Source: Gymnothorax reevesii (Eukaryota; Chordata; Actinopteri; Anguilliformes; Muraenidae). Taken from it: DNA of 64,000 bases. Shown here in pieces: positions 22,231 through 33,253 of the stretch. A program made the translations under genes and the position numbers. The first letter of the stretch is position 1, and every line of letters starts with the position of its first letter. The stretch spans positions 28,877,001 to 28,941,000 of the forward strand of contig CM056574.1 in the NCBI GenBank assembly GCA_029721435.1. The letters are read 5' to 3'. Below the pieces are notes generated by a model that ran no database searches, was not told the origin of the DNA, and saw only the letters and a program-made list of their open reading frames with translations.

Positions 22231-25200
22231 ACTCTGCTCTGCTTTGTGCCTAACAATGCCCTTTAGCCCTGTCACTTCATTCAGAATATAGAATGGATTC
22301 TCATGGCTTACTGCTTAATGAGCCTCGCAAAATAATTTTTGTAAATCTGAGTGGTTTCACAAGCTACATGAGCACAGAATTTATAAAGACATATTGATAT
22401 TTTCAGTTGCCATTTGTGTGGGGAAGAAAACATCCAATAATTTTGTGGTACAACGTGAAACAGTGCTATCAAAAATAACTTTCACTGTCGTTCAAGTAAT
22501 TAGTCTGAGCAACTGTTGCCAATCGGGAAAAGCAAACTGCAAGAGGTTTAGGTTATGAAGTATTTAAAGGAAAGGTTTTAGAAGGCCTTTGTTACTGCCT
22601 ACGGACCGCTACTGTGCACTCAGTATCCAACATCCCGCCAAGTTCCCACATAAGTTAGAAAACAGTTAACACAAAAGAAATGTTGAAGAACTTATTTCTG
22701 AACCCCTCCCAAATTTATAGCACAGCAAAACTAAAAATTTCCATTATGAAGCCCTTTCTCGTGAATGTAAAATCTCTAATTCAGTGTCCACTGTTATCTT
22801 TGAACTAAAACTGGGTGTAAGCTCAGCACTCACATCCAGTTGCTGACTGTCTTGTGTTACTGAAATGGTCGAGCTGGATACAATAAATCAGTGGTATGAA
22901 GCCCAAAAAAAGTCATTGTGCTGCACTTTGCATAATAAGTCAAAAATAGTCCTCAACTTGTGGTAGTTTACCCTCATCTCACCTTCCTCTCTACTTTTTC
23001 TACAATTTGTGAGCTTTTTCTTTACATTTTCAGTGATGATAAGCTATGCCAACATTTCTTAGCAACTTTTCAAAAATAACCAACTTTTTCGCCTCAATTC
23101 TTGACAAAAAGAAAACAAATTTTCTTCCATCAAAGAAAACATATGCAGCCTAACCACCAATTACAAAAAATGAATAAATAAATACATTTAATTTCTAACA
23201 TCTAAAATCTAAAAGAGGCCCAGTGTATTTACATGATTATTAAACACTGGTATATTAACAAGTGAAGAATTTCACTTCCCATGACTGAGATTTATTTGGC
23301 ATTGCTGTTCTTTATATTTCAAGAAAACCATCAATGCATTTATGTAATGTTCAGCTCTTGACCTTTTTTTCTCTCTTTAGATTTAGACAACCACACCAAT
23401 CATTTTCCTGCTGGCTCGGATGCAATTCAACCTCGAATACCCAGCACACAAGGGCTCAGATGTAACTGCACCCTTGGTGTTTCCACCATCAGTGGGCAAG
23501 TTTTTCAACATCAGCTACTGTTTGACATTTGTTCAGTTTCAACAACCTGCATTGACCGAGCAAATCACCTCCGCGCACTTGCAAAACCCGCTCAGTTCTG
23601 GTGGACAGTGTAACTAATTGCCCGGCTGTAGGTACATCAGCTAGCTAGCCATTTTGCAATCTTGTCTACTCTCCAAGCAGTACTGTTGCCTTGAAACAAT
23701 ACCAGTTACGTGACTAGAGCCAAGATAAACACTTTAGATTAAACCATTGACTATTTATGAATTGGACAAAGCTGCCAACCTCAAATGCACTGACATTACA
23801 TTGAACTGGGGCATGTTACATTTACAATCTCGTGTTTCGTCTGTTTCCCTCATTGATCGAAAGGTGGTTAGGATATTCTTGCCACGATCAAAAGTTGGCC
23901 GGGACATGTTACGACCCTACCGTCCCAAATCTGCACCTATGATTCTTCCTCATTCATATAAACCTCTGTAAATCATCTGGCTCTATTAATGGCAGGAAAC
24001 TCAAAGGAGCTAACGAAATTCATATTTGTCTTATTTGTTATTCTACTGTTTTGCCCATTGATCGAAAGTTGGTCGGGATATTCCTTCCATGTTCCCTACC
24101 CAAATCTAGGCCTTTGGTTCTCTCACAGCTGTCCCCCTCCCCTGCTCTCAGTAGGACTGTCATTCCTAGAAACAGGCATAATTCTTTTATCAGTAAATAA
24201 TGAGTCTTATCAGAAGCTGTCCTGTATTAAGTCATTAATTTGTGCTGTGGAGTAATTACACAATTGTAATGACTTGCTCTGCATGACTCCTGACAGATCG
24301 CAGCAGCGCTGAGGGATCTGACTAAGGGAAGCTGAGCTTTTCATGGGGGCATTGTGTCACCCAGCAAACTTCCCCCTCATTTAATCCTATTAGTTGAACC
24401 CACTCTCATTTAGATGAGTAGAAGAGAATAAATCTGAGAATAAACAATTATCTACATAGCACACTGCACGGGGAAGGTATGCTCTAATTGATATGAAACA
24501 ATGCTTACAGATGTGATTCCCATGTGAAGTGCTGCATTTTAACATTTCATATTCAGCTGCATGAAATAATGAGTATGGGATCAATGTAAACTGTGGATGC
24601 AGCCCAGGAGGAAAAATACCCACCATGCACAATAAGTATATACCTAAGGCAGTTAATTTGCTGAAAACGCAAGCCTCCACTCTGATTGATGCTACTAAGT
24701 TTCTGCGGATCAAGAAGGCTGACAAAAGAACATGCATGCCAAATGCCATAAATCTCATTCATGCTCATAGTACAAATATTGACAAAAGCCCCTTTTTCAG
24801 TATTCCCTAATGAACTAAAACATACGCTGATAATCTCCTTAATTGTTCACAAATGATAAGCATAAACACACATGCACGCACACGCACACGCGCACGCACA
24901 AACACACGCGCGCATACATGTTTACCTTACTAACAATGGACTCTCATCTTACATTGACCAAGAAGGGACCTCTATTTCTGGTCATTTTAATAAAACAAAA
25001 TTAGAATAGAAAATTTACTTTTAAGGTCTTTTACCATAATATTACTTCAAATGTGAATTTTTAAATTTTTAAAGAAATTGCCAAGTGGGGACCTGGATCC
25101 TTGAGCGATGTCAACCTATCTAACAGGGGACCTCCATATAAGGCAGTGGAGCAGTCAGTACCTACTGTATTCACACTCCTAATGAGTGCTCGTTTACCAC

Positions 25201-25729
25201 AAAGGCTTTTTGTTTCTTTGAAAAATAGGTAATGTAACTTAAATTTGATCATCATTTAAACATTTCTCTGTGAGACAAATCTTACAAAAACAATCATGGC
25301 AACTGAAATCAAGAATAAATAATGTTTTACCAGCAAATCATGAGTAACTGGGCTGCATGTGCTATTATCAAGGACAGCAATATTAGTGACAACATTTACT
25401 TTATTGTTTTACATTAAGGCTTAAATTGTATGAATTGTATGTGTTCATTCATAGTTTTGATGCCTTCAGTGAGAATTTACAATGTAAATAGTCATGAAAA
25501 TAAAGGAAACGCATTGAATGAGAAGGTTTGTCCAAAATTTTGGCCTGTACTGTGTGTATTTACATATAGGAGAGCATCTTTTATCACTGGCCTTCACAAC
25601 CCCCCCTCCATGCCACCAAAGCACCATCTTCAAGGCTACCATGTTCACTGCAGTTCTCGTAAAATACTCAAGTTGGATTTCAGCCTGGTTTTTACAGAAA
25701 AATAACTTATAAATTTAAAAGGCAGAATT
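22231..25729. other. Non-coding stretch between the duplication copies
   Basis: No gene is recognised. A motif close to GATCGAAAGTTGGTCGGGAT occurs three times in the same direction (near 23855, 23886 and 24060). A CA/CG-rich run lies at 24866-24918. The last 150 bases may hold weak similarity to positions 1-230. Confidence 0.5.
24866..24918. repeat. CA/CG-rich microsatellite
   Basis: This is a run of ACAC, GCAC and GCGC dinucleotides, alternating purine and pyrimidine throughout most of its length. Confidence 0.9.
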
Positions 25730-25794
25730 TTGCAGTTGAATTGAGGATCTTATCAGGTCACAAGAAGAACCTTTACCTAGTGGCAGAGAAAGCC

Positions 25795-25910
25795 CCTATG
25801 AACATGGGCAAAACATTCAAACTCATTACAGATAGGCCGGCTGATTCTGAAGCCCAGGGCGTTCCTGCTGTGAGGTAACAGTGTTACTCACTACATCAGC
25901 ACAGATGGCT
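25795..25910 (-). mobile_element. tRNA-headed SINE remnant, copy B
   Basis: Near-identical to 300-415. Same minus-strand SINE head and start of body. Confidence 0.6.
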
Positions 25911-28365
25911 CAGCCCTCAAGCCCCTTATTTCAGCGGCAGCATCTCTCTGGGGTTCCCTGCGATAGTTTCCTCTAATTTAAGCAGATCCACCAATCTGCC
26001 GGAAATTTCCGTGCTTTCATATCAGGCGAGGCTCGAGGGCTCCGCGGGTGAGTGAAGTCTGTGCGTTTGGCAAGCTGAGCGGTGGGTGAGGAGTGGCACA
26101 CGCCTAAATCGTAGTTTATTTTGCCACACGAAACTAACTAACTAAATCACTGAGGTTCCTTCTTTCACTTCCATCCCTCTCTCTCTCTGGCCCCAAACAC
26201 AGCATTACACTCCAATCATCTATCAGCCTTCAGCTCCATTCATTTGGATGTTCCCATACGGCAGGCTGTGGTTTTCTTGCTTTTTGTGTCACATCAGCTG
26301 CCTTAAAGTTTGAGCTGAGGGATATTACCATTTGAGGGAGAGGGCTTTGCCAAGGGCAAAGAAGCCACAGTAGTAAACTTTTGTGCATTAATTTCATTGA
26401 TAAACACACACATACACAGACAGGCATACATACACACAAATACATGTGTAATTCCAGTCTGTGATAATGATATCAGTGTCTGTCCCAGCTGGTCAGGCTT
26501 TATGGAATGCATTAGTGTCACACAGGTGAGCAGAGATAAGCAGGGGGATTAGTCTGGCTCCACAGGGACAAGCCAATAAATTTCAGGAATAGCCCCACTG
26601 GTTTTAAGGTACAAACATTTGGGCAACCAGAGGGGACCTCTTAATTCTGTTGGGCACATGTACCAGACTCAAAATGTTCTGCTGATATATAGATACAGCA
26701 CATTACAAACTGAATTTCATACATATGCACATACACACAAACTAACATGAGCAAAAACCCTGAAATACACGCAGTGAATCCAGATCTCTCACATGCTGTA
26801 CAGAGATATTTTCACGCATGCAAACAAAAATTATTTTTGGGGGGATTCCCGTCTACTTTTGGGGAACTGTGTTTCGGACAAACCATGCAGCTTGAATATG
26901 GCAGAACCAACATGTTACACACAAATCAAAATGAGCGGATTTACAAAACTTGCTTATGACAAAATTAAAATAAAGATTTTGGAACTATTTCTATATATAC
27001 AGTTATCTGACCCAACCAAGACTGGTAATACTGCATTCAATGCTGTCATATCACGTCCATTCAGTCCTGTCATATCATGTATATGAACTTTTAAATAAGC
27101 ATTTAAAGAAGTAATATTTTTGCTATATGTTAAGAATTCACTTAATGGTGACTGAGCAAATCATTCCTGAAAAGTTGACCACACACTGACAGTACATTGA
27201 ATCTGAGACACCCAGATGACCTCTCTTTGAATCCATTGAACACAGTGAGTATCCGCACACCAAGAATCTAAATCAGGTACAATCTTATATCAGAGTTAAA
27301 GTGTTTTTATAAGTACAACAGGGGTTTTCCTAACAGTAAACATTTCACTGTCCAAAAGAGATGATTTTATACAAGACAAAATAATGAGGAAATGCTTTAA
27401 AGTCTTTTGAGGACAGTTTGTCATTGTTTTTCTTAAATTATACCAACGCATAAAAATAAATACATCAACAACAATAACAAAATTACTAACATGAATAATA
27501 ATAAGTCGGCAGGCTAATTGTATACTGAATGCCTGCCAAGTGCTTGTTAGCTTTTAATTAGCTACTCTTCAACAGAGCTTAGCCTTAACTACCATCCCTC
27601 ACTACAATCTGAAATACCTACTTTCTGTGCAGGAACCAATTGTATGAGGTGCAGTTCCCACGATTATATTATCATGATTTTTGCTAATATTTCATTGAAT
27701 CTGAACTTTTCTATCAATGTATTCTTCGCTGAAGGGTGTCTCCATCAATGTGTTCATGTTTGTACTGTCACTGCATTTATGCTCTGAGAGTTGGTGGTCG
27801 ATTCAGTTTCAAATCAATCCATTTGGGAAATGAACTTCATTTTGTTGGGGAAAATCAGAGGTATTATTTTTGAACCCAAAATATAATTTGAATCTATTTT
27901 TTTCTGAACTGACTCGATTTAAACAGACCCCCCCTTGAACACTTGAAATATCCAGCTAATAAAGTAAGCCTGGGCAATTCAATATAAAGGACCAAAGACA
28001 TATGATAAAAATTTATTCAAAAACTGGATCCCAAGTAGTTATCTATTAAGTGCAGAAAATCCCCCAATCAATCCCTTCACCAGGTGAGAACATTAATCGA
28101 ATGGTGTGACAGGGCTGGTTTGTGGTTCTTGGTTTTCTCACTGTCTGTCCTGTGGAGGCTGTTAGTGAGGAGTGGAATAATTGGTGGCAGGAGGTTACCA
28201 CATCCCCGATGGACTGAGATAATAGGGAGGAGTCGTCGGGGGCTCCAACGAAAAGGGTCTGTGTGGGCAACATACATGTCACCACCTGTTTACTGACATT
28301 GTTCATGACACAATGAAAATGTTCAATTTTTTCACACTGAGTGTCAGAAGGATACATACACACAG

Positions 28366-28775
28366 TGGCCATTAGTTACAGCTGCGGCGCACAGTATGCA
28401 TGAGAAAATGAATGAATGAATGAATGAATGAATGAATTCATCTCTATTGCCTCCGTTGAAGAAGTACAATGCAACTCTGTACTTTTTTATACCAAGACAA
28501 GTTGAACAAACATTTCAAAGGCACACACCAAAGACAGATACAAGACTCGCTATCATGTCATCCTGAAATCTTTTTGCAGCAACTCAATGCATAAAAAAAT
28601 CAACAGAAACGGTTAAGAGGTTCAGTTGGTCTTCAGACCAAATGAACCCATGTGGGATGACGGCTGGCACCAGACAGGCTGTTCTGAGCATCTCAAACTG
28701 CTGATCTGGGAATTTTCAACTACATCATTCACTTGATTTTACAAAAGATAGTCAAGAAGACAAAACATCCTATGA
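28366..28775 (+). mobile_element. Tc1-like relic, copy B counterpart of 5183-5440
   Basis: GCTGGCACCAGACAGGCTG and CTGCTGATCTGGGAATTTTC (28664-28715) match 5350-5405, the helix-turn-helix segment of the transposase. It is more decayed than copy A, and a GAAT microsatellite lies inside it. Confidence 0.6.
28409..28438. repeat. (GAAT)n microsatellite
   Basis: Seven GAAT-type units in a row. Confidence 0.95.
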
Positions 28776-28892
28776 ATGGCAGTTGTGTGGCGATGTTAAT
28801 GAGAGAAGGGTAAATATCTTTTGCACACATTTCTTAATACTCATTGAGCGTCGTTTAAATTCCACAGCCTGAGAATTGCCATGATTGCTTTT

Positions 28893-29018
28893 TTACTTCA
28901 CCCCACGGAGTGGGCATAAAGTACTGTTTTTAGCGGCTCTGTGTGTTTGTTTGTTTGTCTGTCTGTCTGTCTGTTTGTGTTTCCGCACTTGCCAATATTT
29001 GCGTGAGTGGGGTGAAGT
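28893..29018. mobile_element. Short repeat bounded by ACTTCACCCCAC and its inverse
   Basis: The segment starts ACTTCACCCCAC and ends GTGGGGTGAAGT, and holds a GTTT/GTCT microsatellite (28945-28978). It is absent from copy A. It is either a small palindromic repeat or the left end of an older element into which 29019-29692 inserted. TGATTGC-like flanks (28880, 29713) weakly support the latter. Confidence 0.4.
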
Positions 29019-29170
29019 TAGCCTCCGTTGCAAACGTCTTATGGTGTTCGGTTAATTTCCTTCCCCCCACATCGTCTGCACACTCGAGCGAGGTTTTGTG
29101 TTCCACCAATCAGAAACTAGCTCCTAGAATCCAGGAGCTAATTATAAATGCAGAAACAGATAAAGCCAAA

Positions 29171-29329
29171 ATGGCGAACGGTGGCGAACATGTTTTCTCT
29201 CGAGCTTTGGATAAAATCTGCAAAACCTTCAATATTGAAAGTATGAATAGCTTACAAGAACAAGCAATGAACAACTTAGTTATCCAGAGGAAAGATGTCT
29301 ACGTAGCTGCCCGTTCGGTAGACGAATAA
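29171..29329 (+). pseudogene. RecQ-like helicase, N-terminal fragment
   Basis: The 52-codon frame starts MANGGEHVFSRALDKI, continues CKTFNIESMNSLQEQAMNNL and then RKDVYV. The order F-x(n)-L-x-x-x-Q-x-x-A-x(n)-x-x-KDV-x-V matches the start of RecQ-type superfamily 2 helicases, just before motif I (PTG-GKS). Motif I itself is missing: the frame changes to unrelated residues right after KDVYV and stops. The ATPase core is therefore absent and no helicase activity is possible. RecQ enzymes unwind DNA 3' to 5' using ATP. I infer an autonomous parent element that carried the full gene. A chance match is possible but the motif order is good. Confidence 0.6.
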
Positions 29330-29500
29330 CTTGTTCGTGTATACCGCTGTGTTAACAGAGATGGCAGAGCTTATTACTGCCGCGATATCAAGCTTGCCTT
29401 TTCCATGCACACGTATCTTGTCTTTTTTTGAGAGGATTTTTGTTTTACACACAAAATTAATGTTTTCTACAAGTTTTTTAGGAGTTTCTTTACCCGCCAT
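29276..29500 (-). pseudogene. Unknown start-like frame on the opposite strand of the TIR element
   Basis: From ATG at 29500 the minus strand reads MAGKETPKKLVENINFVCKT and then KKDKIRVHGKGKLDIAAVIS. The basic stretch followed by a hydrophobic LDIAAVI resembles the N-terminal segment of unnamed proteins in fish mobile elements that precede a Cys-rich zinc-binding region, but I cannot name the family. The last third of the frame overlaps the helicase frame and is probably meaningless, so the real remnant ends near 29350. It may be the start of the element's transposase gene. Confidence 0.4.
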
Positions 29501-30537
29501 TTCACTATTTTTGACAAGCCGCAGGGAAAAGCCATAGTAATGACAGAGATCATAACATATAACAAGCAGTCTGATTGGCTCATCTAGCACAATCACATTA
29601 CGTCACGGAACACAAAACCTCGCTCGAGTGCGCAGACCATGTGGGGTGAAGGAAATTAACCAAACACCATAAGACGTCTGCAACGGAGGCTAGGGTGAAG
29701 TCTGCCATCCCTGATTGCCTTGTTGCACATAAAAAAAAAACCTTCATCTATACGGCCTGCATTACGCACAGGAGTGCTGTGTTCTCCGAGGATACGCAAA
29801 TGATGCTGCACTCACAGTGCATGTTTATCAAGAGGTGTGTGCTTACAGTGTTAATGAGTATTTGTTGGTGTGAGTATGTCTATAAGTATTTAGGCATAAT
29901 TCTATCTGAAAGTTCTGACTTTTTTTGGCATGTTTTATGTCCATGTGTATCTGTGTTTTTGTGTGTGATTCCATGCAGCCTCTTTGTGCCTGTGGATGCA
30001 TAAAAGTGCAAATGTGTGAATGCCTGTGCTAATATGAAAAATAAGTATTATTAACAGCTTTCTGCATCTGTATGAGAGCAGATGTGTGTGAATACATGCA
30101 TGTGCGTGCGCGCTCTTGGCTAACATAAGACAGTCTGATCGCTTGTTAAATTTCTCAGAGTATTTCCCTTATTATTCTGCTGGCTGCGTGTGCCTGATGT
30201 AATCAAGACTTTCAGGCATTTAGTTTCCGCTGAAGATTGTATTTGTCATTCATATAGGCTGCGAGAGGCTCTCTTATTGAATGCACCAGTCCTGCTACTG
30301 TGACCTGAGCTGCGGGTGAGCAGTTATGTGGCCAACACCGCTAAAACCTTGAGGGTGCGGTGGGGTCAGTCAGTCCGCAAGAGAAATTATCAGGGGAAGG
30401 AGAGTTGTAGAGAGGCAATGAGCACACACACTTATTCACACAGCCACTCTCACATTCAAACACGGAATTACACACATTCTCTTGTAGTCTGAATACAAAT
30501 GGAAAGTTACCCCCATGAGCAATATAAAGATGGATGA

Positions 30538-30557
30538 TTTTTTTTTTTTTTTTTTTT
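30538..30557. repeat. Poly(T) tract
   Basis: Twenty T in a row. Confidence 0.95.
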
Positions 30558-30947
30558 CATAATTCGACAAATGAAGTGATATGACACTTCAGTTTGTTTA
30601 GATTTATTCTGTTACCATTTGTCTCCAGTAATGCTCCTGTACCTGACATTGATCATGATGGTCACTATATGCACGTGGTGGCACAGCAACAGCTGGGTGA
30701 TCAGCTCTTCCGCAATGATGCTCACACACATTTGGCGTCTCCGGAGCCAGAAAGTGTGTACCATCAGTCGTGCGGTTGCTCTGCTTGTGACAAGCAGTAA
30801 AGATAAGTCTGATATGCAAATTGTTCACTTGGCTATGCTTGTTTTTTTCACACAAAAGTTCAGAAACAAGCATGCATACGTGCTCATACACCACGACAAA
30901 AGCTGGAGGAGTAAATATCTATAACTCACCTCACGGTTCGCAGGCTT

Positions 30948-31670
30948 GTGCGTAGAGGTTTATCAGTTTCATCACTGGTGAAATCCACTGTAACGCACGT
31001 GAAACTGATTAACCGGCATGCAGGAGGACTTACATTCTCGTTGATTGAAAAATTGCTGATTACAGCAGGGGAATGTAAATATGCCACTTACACTCACGCC
31101 AAATGCATGAGAGTTGACAGGTATATGTTATTAATGAAAACTGACCACTCCTGATAATGTGATTGGCTTTGGTAGTTGGACGCCAAGAGCACTGGCCAGA
31201 AATAAAAGGAAAAACCAGCAGCCTGCTGAGAGACTAAAACAGATAGAAATCAAAGACTCGCACAACAAAAGGACCTGACGCCGTCCGTGGTAGAAAACAG
31301 GCGAGCTCGAAAAAAACAATAGAAAAGGGAAATAACCAAAGATTCCCTTACTTACTAACACTAATCTTGTTATGCAGCTAAGATCCTGACAATACTCTCT
31401 CTCTAAAGACCTTACCGGCGAAAGCACTAAGGAGATATGACACTCTAGCAACACGAGCGAAGCAGAACAGGAGCTTAAATAGAGTCCGGGTAACGCCCCC
31501 AATTAATGCCAGCTGGCCCAGGAATCCGACGGCAAGCAAAACGATATCGTCCCGGACAATAGTAACAAAAGGAGCTTTCAAAGCTCCAAAACCATGACAG
31601 ATAATGTTGAGATTTTGCAGAATTTCTGTAATGGTGATTTAAATGAATGAGGTTAAGAGTTAGGCTATGC
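30948..31670. repeat. Dispersed repeat R, copy a (split by a solo LTR)
   Basis: Matches 34308-34590: GGTTTATCAGTTTCA, ACGTGAAACTGATTAACC, CATGCAGGAGGACTTACATT, TGATTGAAAAATTGC and AATGCATGAGAGTTGA are shared. The part at 31600-31670 continues the match after the LTR. The repeat separates duplication copy B from block 3 and has no counterpart in copy A. Confidence 0.8.
31158..31599 (-). mobile_element. Solo LTR of the gypsy element at 52.9 kb
   Basis: Minus-strand copy of the LTR at 52902-53337, with the same landmarks: TGTCATGG start (at 31599), CTGGGCCAGCTGGCATTAAT, CCCGGACTCTATTTAAG-like promoter region, GCTAGAGTGTCA and CACA-type end (at 31158). The flanks are GATAA on both sides (31153-31157, 31600-31604). 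The related repeat at 34497-34530 shows the uninterrupted target. It is probably left after recombination between two LTRs. Confidence 0.92.
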
Positions 31671-31689
31671 GCAAAATGGCTTTTTTAAT

Positions 31690-33252
31690 TATTTAACCTT
31701 TATTACAACCAGAAAACCCACTGAGACCTCAGTCTCATTTGCGATGGTGTCCGGTTTACACGTTTACATCATCATGAAAACAAACACTATATTATAAACA
31801 ATAATCAGCATATCTCATTAGTACTGGTTGACGAGGGCAAAGCTGCAGCCAATCCGGTCAGTGTTGCTGGGCACTAGGAGAGCCACCGCTCCTTGTTGGC
31901 TCCAGTTTGCCTACAGTGTATATGATGCTGATAATCTAATTCTCTCTGGCAGTTTTGAAGCACAGCAGTTGATTTTCTCCCTCTCCCAGTCAATTTCAAA
32001 GTGGAACATTTCCTGGATGTAATTGAAACTTGCAATTAACTTTCAAGCCATTCTCAGCTGAATGAGAATTTCCTTTCCTCTGTTTTATCCTCGTTTTCTT
32101 CATTTCCTTTATGAAAATAGGTGGCTTGACATGTGCAAGCCTCCATACCTTTATAAACCACTTTAATCCGATAAAAGTGTTTTGCAACTTGGTGCAGTGG
32201 TGTGCTTTGCCTCAACTCTCAACTTTATTTTCTCTATTTAAAAATAATTGTTGTAATTAAAATTTCAAAACACCTTTGGTTACTATAACATATTTTAATG
32301 TATACAGTCTCTAAAAACTGGAGCTGAGTCTATGACTCTTATTTGGGTCTATCGACAGCATGCATGGATTTCAGCCACAAAGCTGCGGAAAGTTTACCTA
32401 CAGAACTGCTGCACAAATTTCATGTGTGCTGTTTATGCCTTTTCCTTGAACATTTTAAAATGCAAAACAATATTTATCATCCATCTTTCCTCAAGCAAAC
32501 CTGCTGGAGCCTTTAGGGACGCCTAAAAAAGCGAGCATTCACGGCCATTCCGCACCTGTCTTGTGAGAGACAGATGAGAGATGAGGAGGGAGAGCTGAAT
32601 GTCCACCTGTGCACACCTGAGAGATGTGAGAGACGGGCCCCGTTGGCTAATTCAATAAGCGCTGACTGAATAGGTGTGTACACTTTGCTCTATTTACTGT
32701 CTTCACCAAAGAAAAGAAGAAAACTTGAAAAACCTGCTGAAGATACTGCACTTCCAGTAAATATCCCAAGATGAAATTAACCACTCAACCAAAGGAGGAA
32801 AGATGAGAAATCATAAAACTGAAGGAAATACATGTTGAGGAAGGAAAAGAGTTGTAACTTAGATTTTTTTTATTTGTACGCTGCATAGAGCCGAATTCCC
32901 TGAGTTTACAAGTGCTCAAGAGAGAATTATTAAAAATGATGTACTTGATATACTTTTGAAGTATTTCTTTCAAAGACATGTAAATGACAAATATTGGAGC
33001 TTCTCTTCCTGCACAATAATATGAACTTAAAAAACACATCACTTACTTAAACGATTCCTGAAAGACCAATTTCATCACTTTCATCCTCTTAACTGGAATG
33101 TTCAATTGGCCTGATTGAGGGGAACTATAATAATTAAACTACAAAAGAATCTTCCCTCGAGATAAAAAGTGGCACTGCAGCTCAGCGAAAATGATTAAAA
33201 CTATTTTTTATATGCTCCTGAAGCCGCTCAGCCAGATGGAGCGAACACATGT
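31690..33252. repeat. Duplication block 3, copy B
   Basis: Counterpart of 19700-21130 with the anchors given there. It ends at the TA where the next Tc1 relic enters (33252-33253). Confidence 0.85.
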
Positions 33253-33253
33253 A

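Larger units (their letters stand above)
29019..29692. mobile_element. 674-bp TIR element carrying two gene starts, with 9-bp target duplication
   Basis: Both ends begin TAGCCTCCGTTGCA and are inverted copies over about 85 bp, including TGTTCGGTTAATTTCC / TGTTTGGTTAATTTCC and CTCGAGCGAGGTTTTGTGTTC. The flank GGGTGAAGT is identical on both sides (29010-29018, 29693-29701). Between the TIRs a frame opens rightward at 29171 and another opens leftward at 29500. The two meet near 29300-29350, apparently the joint of a large internal deletion. Nine-base duplications fit Mutator-like elements, but the superfamily is not established. Confidence 0.85.
25730..30950. repeat. Segmental duplication, copy B (main block)
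   Basis: Counterpart of 230-7460, with anchors listed there. It lacks the hAT and Tc1 insertions of copy A and instead has a helicase-bearing TIR element (29019-29692) together with the 28893-29018 fragment. Copy B is shorter, mainly because of those missing insertions and many small deletions. Confidence 0.85.

Noticed and set aside
28943..29329. A 128-codon frame starting in the GTCT microsatellite and running into the helicase fragment.
   Set aside because: Its first 75 codons cross the element boundary and the TIR. The meaningful part starts at 29171.
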